DNA from: a virus
DNA length: 39,439 nt
Virus record (IMG/VR): IMGVR_UViG_3300006737_000067
Location: 1 to 39,439 of that record
Strand: one strand, 5' to 3'
Part shown: positions 35,875 through 39,439 of the stretch, in pieces
Position numbering within the stretch: the first letter of the stretch is position 1
Layout: the number at the start of each line of letters is the position of its first letter
Translations under genes and position numbers: made by a program
The notes under the pieces: model-generated
What the model was told of the DNA's origin: nothing
What the model saw: the letters and a program-made list of their open reading frames with translations, nothing else
The model's database searches: none

Positions 35875-36189
35875 TTAAAATGGTAGATCTGGTTCAGCTT
35901 GTGTTTGTTTTTGTGGCTGTGGTGCTTGACCATTAGCTTCATAAGGTATTTTATCAGGAAAAGTTCCATTAGTCCAAACAACCTTAACATTACCTAAGTA
36001 TTGCTTTGGTGTTTTAGCTTCTCTTTCCTCTTTGGTTTGATCCATTGTTACTGGTCCTTGGTTACCAAACTGGTCAGGTTCATCATTTACCGTAATTGTA
36101 ATGGGCAAATACTTTCCTTTCTTACCTTCTATTATTTTTGATTTGTCTATTGCATTTAAGTTAATGCTTGCTTTAATTATTCCTGCCAT
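35875..36189 (-). CDS. Single-stranded DNA-binding protein (SSB-like)
   Basis: This 104-residue protein has an N-terminal beta-rich part (IIKASINLNAIDKSKIIEGK onward, with YLPITITVND and KQYLGNVKVVW) compatible with an OB fold. A Gln/Pro-rich linker (NGQAPQPQKQTQ) follows, and it ends in EPDLPF. This ending copies the acidic-Pro-Phe tip that bacterial SSB uses to recruit replication and repair proteins. It lies 9 bases before the primase-helicase and 1 base after the exonuclease, the usual recombination/replication setting. The OB fold is inferred; the tail is directly visible. Confidence 0.75.
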   Translation of the reverse strand: MAGIIKASINLNAIDKSKIIEGKKGKYLPITITVNDEPDQFGNQGPVTMDQTKEEREAKTPKQYLGNVKVVWTNGTFPDKIPYEANGQAPQPQKQTQAEPDLPF

Positions 36190-36190
36190 A

Positions 36191-36922
36191 TTATAGGGTT
36201 TTGTTTATAAAATATTGTGAAGAGTCAAACTCTTCTGTGTTATAAAATAGATCATATACTTCTGAAGCTTTTTCAACTTTTTCTTCACCTGACTTGTAAA
36301 AGTTAGAAGAGCAGTCGAATAAGCCTATTTGACCACTGTTTTTATCAATGGCTATAAATATAAACTCATATCCAAACAGTTTACTATAAATGTATGCTTG
36401 TGAATCGTAATTATACTTTTTAGCATTCCATTTAAAGCCGTCAAGATCAGAAGTGGTTTTAAGATCTATTATTAATTTTTCATTATGATTAACTATATCG
36501 GCTTTACCTTTCCACATTTGACCGTAGAGTTCGGTAATAGCAGGTACTTCATATTCGCCTTTTTCTTCTGCGATGAGGTCTCTGCAAACCTTGTTATTCA
36601 TAAGTGTAGATACTAGAGCTTCAACTTTGTCAACCTCGTGTTGTAACAAGCACATTTCACCACCAGACATTTCTTTATATACCTTAGTGTTTCTGCTACT
36701 TGAATCAACAATTTTAAAGTTTTTAATCTTGTCAGGTTCTAGTATAGCAGTGTGAAAATAGCCTCCTACTAAGAAGTGGGCATTTGTCTTACTTGGTTCT
36801 TTTAAAGATAATGGGTTTTTAAGTAGTGTAGATATATCTGAATTACTTAAATACTGTTTACCAAAGTCACCATAATAATGCTCATCGATCCTAAGTTTAT
36901 CTATTATCTCTTGTTTTTTCAT
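36191..36922 (-). CDS. PD-(D/E)XK exonuclease (RecE/Cas4/YqaJ-like)
   Basis: This 243-residue nuclease probably resects double-stranded DNA ends for the annealing protein encoded immediately upstream. Motifs are LSNSDISTLLKNP (about 25-37), GGYFHTAILEPDK with His57, and GKADIV with Asp142. LIIDLKTTS follows with Asp153-x-Lys155, here D-x-K rather than E-x-K, and then YDSQAYIYSKLFG, the Q-x-x-x-Y motif with Gln175. This is the pattern of RecE/exonuclease VIII-type phage exonucleases. The Cys residues do not form an obvious Cas4 iron-sulphur cluster. Its start ATG overlaps the TGA stop of the annealing protein gene (ATGA). Confidence 0.82.
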   Translation of the reverse strand: MKKQEIIDKLRIDEHYYGDFGKQYLSNSDISTLLKNPLSLKEPSKTNAHFLVGGYFHTAILEPDKIKNFKIVDSSSRNTKVYKEMSGGEMCLLQHEVDKVEALVSTLMNNKVCRDLIAEEKGEYEVPAITELYGQMWKGKADIVNHNEKLIIDLKTTSDLDGFKWNAKKYNYDSQAYIYSKLFGYEFIFIAIDKNSGQIGLFDCSSNFYKSGEEKVEKASEVYDLFYNTEEFDSSQYFINKTL

Positions 36923-37446
36923 AGTGTTAGCATTTCTTCATGCTTTTTTGAGACTACGTATTTAGCTTTAATTGCGGATAAGCTACCGCCTTTTGCGATA
37001 TACTCTTTAGCTTTAGCTAGTGATTCGTTTGTCATTGTTTGTTTAGCGGCAGTTGCTTTGCCGTGTGTATTAGTTGCATCTGAATCTTGAGTGTCATCAA
37101 TCAAGAACAGATTACCAAGTGCATACTTTTTACCATATGAACTTGCAGCACCATATCTCTGTGGCATTTGCATACCCTTTTGATCTAAGTCTACACCTAC
37201 TACAGCTTGAGAGCTTATCTCATCTTTACCATCAGAAACTGTTGCAGTAACCTGCATAACTGGTGGGTCAAATGATACTAACTCTTCGTCTACAGTAACT
37301 GTAACTTTTAGCTCCTTTAAAAAGGGTTTTGTTGCTTCGAGAATGTCTTCGGCAGAACGGAAGTTGTACTTGCCGAATGAGTTAAATCTTGATTTTTTTG
37401 ATTTAAACTCAACTTGGATTTTTGATAATTTTTCGTTAATTGTCAT
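36919..37446 (-). CDS. erf: Erf-family single-strand annealing recombinase
   Basis: This 175-residue protein promotes annealing of complementary single strands in phage recombination and genome repair. The Erf core shows FGKYNFRSAEDILEATKPFL (24-43), then GVDLDQKGMQMPQRYGAASS (84-103) and YGKKYALGNLFLIDDTQDSD, the most conserved part of the family. The C-terminal 40 residues form a Lys/Ala-rich helical domain, in the place where family members bind SSB or other partners. The downstream exonuclease overlaps by four bases and SSB follows, giving a complete two-component recombination set. Confidence 0.88.
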   Translation of the reverse strand: MTINEKLSKIQVEFKSKKSRFNSFGKYNFRSAEDILEATKPFLKELKVTVTVDEELVSFDPPVMQVTATVSDGKDEISSQAVVGVDLDQKGMQMPQRYGAASSYGKKYALGNLFLIDDTQDSDATNTHGKATAAKQTMTNESLAKAKEYIAKGGSLSAIKAKYVVSKKHEEMLTL

Positions 37447-37489
37447 ACTATTATAATCACGTATTTATTTGTTAATTTACAATGGTAAC

Positions 37490-38239
37490 TTACAGGTAAT
37501 CAAGCACTTGCGAGTGATCCACGTTTTCTATTAATTTTTCTACAGCCTGCTTTTTTAGCTCTGAAACTCTTACATAAGCTGACACACCTTTTATGTTTAA
37601 TCCTGTTGCTATTTCATTAGCAGACCATTTTGGACCTGTTAAACCATAGCTTTTTTCAAGAACAAATAGTTCGTTCCATTCAAGATGTTTAACTAGTAAG
37701 CTCATTATATAAGCATTTAGTAAAGTTTCATTGTATGGGTCTGACTTATCAGGTATTTGATATACCATATCTTCATCGTCTTGCTTAGCATCTATTGATA
37801 AGAATATAGAATTAAAAAACATTCTAACCATTTTTTCATCTTTACCTTTTCGCATTTCATTTAATTTATGCTCAGGTATACGCATTGTACCTCTGTTTCT
37901 ATCTATTTCCCTACGTATTCCACCACGTATTCTTTTAGCTAGAAAAGATTTTAAAGTTTTTTCTACGTCTTCAGATTCAAATAATTTATTTCTGTCTATT
38001 TTATCTACAGCTCTACACAATTGTACACTACCTTCTTGTATTATATCCATTATAGACATAACACCTGAGGCTTCTTGACTAGTAGCAAATTTTCTACCTA
38101 TGTTTTCTACTAATGGTAAAAATATTATTTTAAGTTCTTCTGGAGTATAATCTACAAATCTTTTTTGTTTTACACCCTGTATAGAAAGCTTAACATCCTC
38201 TTTATACCTTACATAGTTTTTTATATTATACTTTTTCAT
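37490..38239 (-). CDS. Sigma-70-like RNA polymerase sigma factor
   Basis: This 249-residue protein likely redirects host RNA polymerase to phage promoters. Region 2 spans about residues 38-112, including MSIMDIIQEGSVQLCRAVDK (polymerase clamp contact and -10 region) and FLAKRIRGGIRREIDRNRG. A short region 3 follows around IPEHKLNEMRKG. Region 4 occupies about 175-240, with a helix-turn-helix at KWSANEIATGLNIKGVSAYV and RVSELKKQA. Region 1.1 is missing, as in alternative sigma factors. No phage RNA polymerase is seen in the window, so this is the best candidate for controlling the late block. It overlaps the upstream HTH gene by 14 bases; a 43-base gap separates it from erf. Confidence 0.82.
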   Translation of the reverse strand: MKKYNIKNYVRYKEDVKLSIQGVKQKRFVDYTPEELKIIFLPLVENIGRKFATSQEASGVMSIMDIIQEGSVQLCRAVDKIDRNKLFESEDVEKTLKSFLAKRIRGGIRREIDRNRGTMRIPEHKLNEMRKGKDEKMVRMFFNSIFLSIDAKQDDEDMVYQIPDKSDPYNETLLNAYIMSLLVKHLEWNELFVLEKSYGLTGPKWSANEIATGLNIKGVSAYVRVSELKKQAVEKLIENVDHSQVLDYL

Positions 38240-38825
38240 TCAATAAGTCTTTCTCATCTTTTAGTTGTTGACTCATATTTCTATGTATTGTTCTACTTGA
38301 ACAGTTTAATAGACCTGCTATGAGGCCTATAGTTATTTTTTTACCATTATGGTTTAAGTCTATCATGCATTGATATATTGACTCTTCATCAATCATATTT
38401 TTTCTACCTATTAGTTTACCTACAATACTTAATTTTTCTGATATAGATAAACCAGTACCATCTTTAAAAACTATTTTACGTAGTTTATTTTTTGGTGGTT
38501 GTTCAAGATCTTGTTTGTATATATCATTTATAAGACTATTTAATACAAGGTTTGATATATTAAACGTTGTAAAACCATTGTCTTTGTTAGAGATGATCTC
38601 TGCTGTTTTATCAAACTTAGTCTTATCCATTGATGGGTTTAAATACCATATAGTTAATAAATGCCATTTTAAAGATCTTATAGTTGTTATTTTAGCTGTA
38701 GTATTAAATAGACTGTAGTACCCATAAGTACCTTCGATATAATACCATCCCCAACTATACTCTTTTGTTGGTTTATCTGGTGAATACCTTCGATATACGA
38801 TGCGGTTGTCATTAAGATATTTCAT
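38226..38825 (-). CDS. Putative DNA-binding (HTH) protein
   Basis: From the ATG at 38825 this is a 199-residue protein; a GTG at 38840 would add five residues but is less likely, because ATG dominates here. The N-terminal half is rich in Tyr, Trp and Thr (YSWGWYYIEGTYGYYSLF) and unassigned. The C-terminal part contains ITIGLIAGLLNCSSRTIHRN, a good helix-turn-helix candidate, followed by MSQQLKDEKDLLNEKV. Its start region overlaps inverted repeats built on TGTGACA/TGTCACA, possible operators. The sigma gene starts 14 bases inside its end. A transcription regulator of the early block is the likeliest role. Confidence 0.62.
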   Translation of the reverse strand: MKYLNDNRIVYRRYSPDKPTKEYSWGWYYIEGTYGYYSLFNTTAKITTIRSLKWHLLTIWYLNPSMDKTKFDKTAEIISNKDNGFTTFNISNLVLNSLINDIYKQDLEQPPKNKLRKIVFKDGTGLSISEKLSIVGKLIGRKNMIDEESIYQCMIDLNHNGKKITIGLIAGLLNCSSRTIHRNMSQQLKDEKDLLNEKV

Positions 38826-38832
38826 ATTTCTA

Positions 38833-38888
38833 TGTGACACTAGCCTATTACTATTTAATCTTTAGGGCTGTTGTCACACAATGTGTGA
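38833..38888. promoter_or_regulatory. Inverted repeats upstream of HTH gene
   Basis: TCACAC (38874-38879) and GTGTGA (38883-38888) form a palindrome around AAT. TGTGACA (38833-38839) is also complementary to TGTCACA (38872-38878) across 32 bases. They lie just upstream of the HTH gene start and partly within the 43-residue ORF, so they may be operator sites or an RNA hairpin controlling the HTH/sigma genes. Confidence 0.35.
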
Positions 38889-38986
38889 TAATATAATTCA
38901 TGTTCATTTTTATAACCATTACTAGCTATAACTTCATCTAACCACATTTGGCTATAATATAATACAAAGTCTTCATTTTTATTCAT
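38855..38986 (-). CDS. Small hypothetical protein, 43 residues
   Basis: ATG at 38986 to TAA at 38857-38855. The peptide starts MNKNEDFVLYYSQMWLDEVI and ends LCDNSPKD; it is acidic, helical in its middle and without membrane segments. It begins within 5 bases of the preceding gene's stop (38990-38988) and fills a gap between two ORFs in the same direction, which supports it as a real gene. The function is unknown. Confidence 0.55.
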   Translation of the reverse strand: MNKNEDFVLYYSQMWLDEVIASNGYKNEHELYYHTLCDNSPKD

Positions 38987-38987
38987 A

Positions 38988-39176
38988 TTAAGGATTTAAT
39001 AATAATAAATATCTGTTATATTTTAAATATAACTCTCTAGTAATATTATCTACATTACCGTATTTACACGCTTGTTTACATATCGTGTTTCTTAATTCAA
39101 CTACACGCGCTTCGACATAGTAAACATGGTTTCTATATCTTAAATACTTTATTAGTTCGTGTTTGTAGTTTCTCAT
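38988..39176 (-). CDS. Small hypothetical basic protein, 62 residues
   Basis: From the ATG at 39176 it begins MRNYKHELIKYLRYRNHVYY and ends YLKYNRYLLLLNP: basic, very Tyr-rich, mostly helical. A TTG at 39224 would extend it by 16 residues, but the extra codons (AGG, GAG, CTC, CTG, ACG) are unlike the A/T-ending codons used in this phage, and the extension covers a palindrome-rich leader. The shorter form is preferred. No family is recognised. Confidence 0.55.
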   Translation of the reverse strand: MRNYKHELIKYLRYRNHVYYVEARVVELRNTICKQACKYGNVDNITRELYLKYNRYLLLLNP

Positions 39177-39228
39177 ACCTACGAAAGCCCATACCGTTTC
39201 CAGTATGAGCTCCCTCTCATCCAATTGG
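39172..39228 (-). promoter_or_regulatory. Palindrome-rich leader, possible translational switch
   Basis: This stretch is more G+C-rich than its surroundings and has competing pairings: CTCATAC (39172-39178) with GTATGAG (39203-39209), CATAC (39190-39194) with GTATG (39203-39207), and ATGAG (39205-39209) with CTCAT (39216-39220). It also holds the palindromes GAGCTC and CCAATTGG. The first pairing buries the ATG of the 62-residue gene; the other two would free it. Confidence 0.4.
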
Positions 39229-39241
39229 CTCTTTATTGAGG

Positions 39242-39328
39242 TTATTCGTAGTATTTGTCTAATAACAAATGAGCAACTTCTTCGCTGATCATGTTGTCAT
39301 TATATAATTTCCATATTAATTTTCTCAT
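39242..39328 (-). CDS. Small hypothetical protein, 28 residues
   Basis: ATG at 39328 to TAA at 39244-39242, encoding MRKLIWKLYNDNMISEEVAH, then LLLDKYYE. Its ATG overlaps the TGA of the upstream cut-off frame (ATGA), the same coupling seen at two verified gene junctions in this block, which favours a real gene despite its size. The function is unknown. Confidence 0.45.
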   Translation of the reverse strand: MRKLIWKLYNDNMISEEVAHLLLDKYYE

Positions 39329-39439
39329 GATTTATCTTTTACCATTTCTTCTATTATAACAAAATATCTTTCTGCTAATTCATCTTTTTCATTCATAGTT
39401 TCTAATACATTTGTATAGCGGGTGTCTGTAAGAACCTGC
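39325..39439 (-). CDS. Partial hypothetical protein, cut by right window edge
   Basis: An open frame enters from the right end (first full codon at 39438-39436) and ends with TGA at 39327-39325. The last 37 residues are visible, beginning QVLTDTRYTNVLETMNEKDE, helical and acidic. If translation starts at the internal ATG (MNEKDELAERYF), it would be only a 23-residue peptide. Its coupling by ATGA to the next ORF supports translation. Confidence 0.4.
   Translation of the reverse strand, partial: QVLTDTRYTNVLETMNEKDELAERYFVIIEEMVKDKS

Noticed and set aside
37447-37489. TATAAT in the gap between sigma and erf as a promoter
   Set aside because: The -35-like TTGTAA is about 21 bases away, too far, and A/T-rich sequence gives such matches by chance; not listed as a feature.
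38988-39224. TTG start giving a 78-residue protein
   Set aside because: The extra codons are unlike local codon use and cover a palindromic leader; an ATG start at 39176 is available.
1-39439. Whether the window is a complete circular genome, because both ends cut genes
   Set aside because: Joining the ends would extend the terminase frame by only about seven codons to a TAG at 39416-39418. The missing ATPase domain needs hundreds of bases, and the right end reads as minus-strand small genes.
1-39439. tRNA genes, CRISPR arrays, insertion sequences, integrase and attachment sites
   Set aside because: Coding density is near complete, the gaps are too short for tRNA genes, no regularly spaced repeats were seen, and no recombinase or transposase motif was recognised.

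Overview
The window is an almost fully coding, AT-rich (by eye about one third G+C) segment of a tailed bacteriophage genome, most likely a short-tailed virus of a marine or aquatic Bacteroidetes host. No integrase, tRNA, insertion sequence or CRISPR array was seen, and both ends cut through genes. The host guess rests on two things. Nearly all starts are ATG behind A/T-rich leaders with no Shine-Dalgarno motif, as in Bacteroidetes. The head, neck and tail-stabilisation proteins resemble, from memory of the families, those of crAss-like phages and Cellulophaga podoviruses.

Layout: two opposed blocks. The plus-strand block (1-28766) is the virion module: large terminase (5' end missing), portal, probable scaffold, major capsid protein, two small paralogous head proteins, a conserved unknown protein, two neck/ring proteins, two large tail-stabilisation proteins, a GNAT-like protein, and three internal or ejection proteins ending in a 2988-residue giant. 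The giant carries an HExxH metallopeptidase-type motif and a complete HAD-phosphatase motif set. Three intrinsic terminators follow the capsid protein, the second head protein and the 253-residue protein, and probably grade expression. A bidirectional terminator at 28811-28840 separates the two blocks.

The minus-strand block (39439-28843, read right to left) is the early/middle module, with overlapping or closely spaced genes: small unknown ORFs, an HTH protein, a sigma-70-like factor, an Erf-type annealing protein, a PD-(D/E)XK exonuclease, an SSB-like protein with a bacterial-type acidic tail, a T7 gp4-like primase-helicase, a thymidylate-synthase-family enzyme, a GIY-YIG/MazG fusion, a second MazG-like protein, a T7-type endonuclease I, a 2OG-Fe(II) oxygenase and a B12-dependent ribonucleotide reductase. 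Six small ORFs or ORF fragments of 12 to 55 residues also lie in this block: a 12-residue Cys-rich one after the reductase, a membrane-helix one at 32315-32401, and others of 55, 43 and 28 residues plus a cut-off one at the right edge.

The most interesting inference concerns nucleotide metabolism. The thymidylate-synthase homologue has Asp exactly where dUMP-specific enzymes have Asn (31 residues after the catalytic Cys). That is the dCMP-specificity residue of T4 dCMP hydroxymethylase. With two all-alpha NTP-pyrophosphatase-like proteins beside it, this suggests a dCTP to dCMP to modified-dCMP pathway, and so possibly modified cytosine in the phage DNA. No DNA polymerase, RNA polymerase or recognisable lysis gene is present; these are presumably outside the window or unrecognised.
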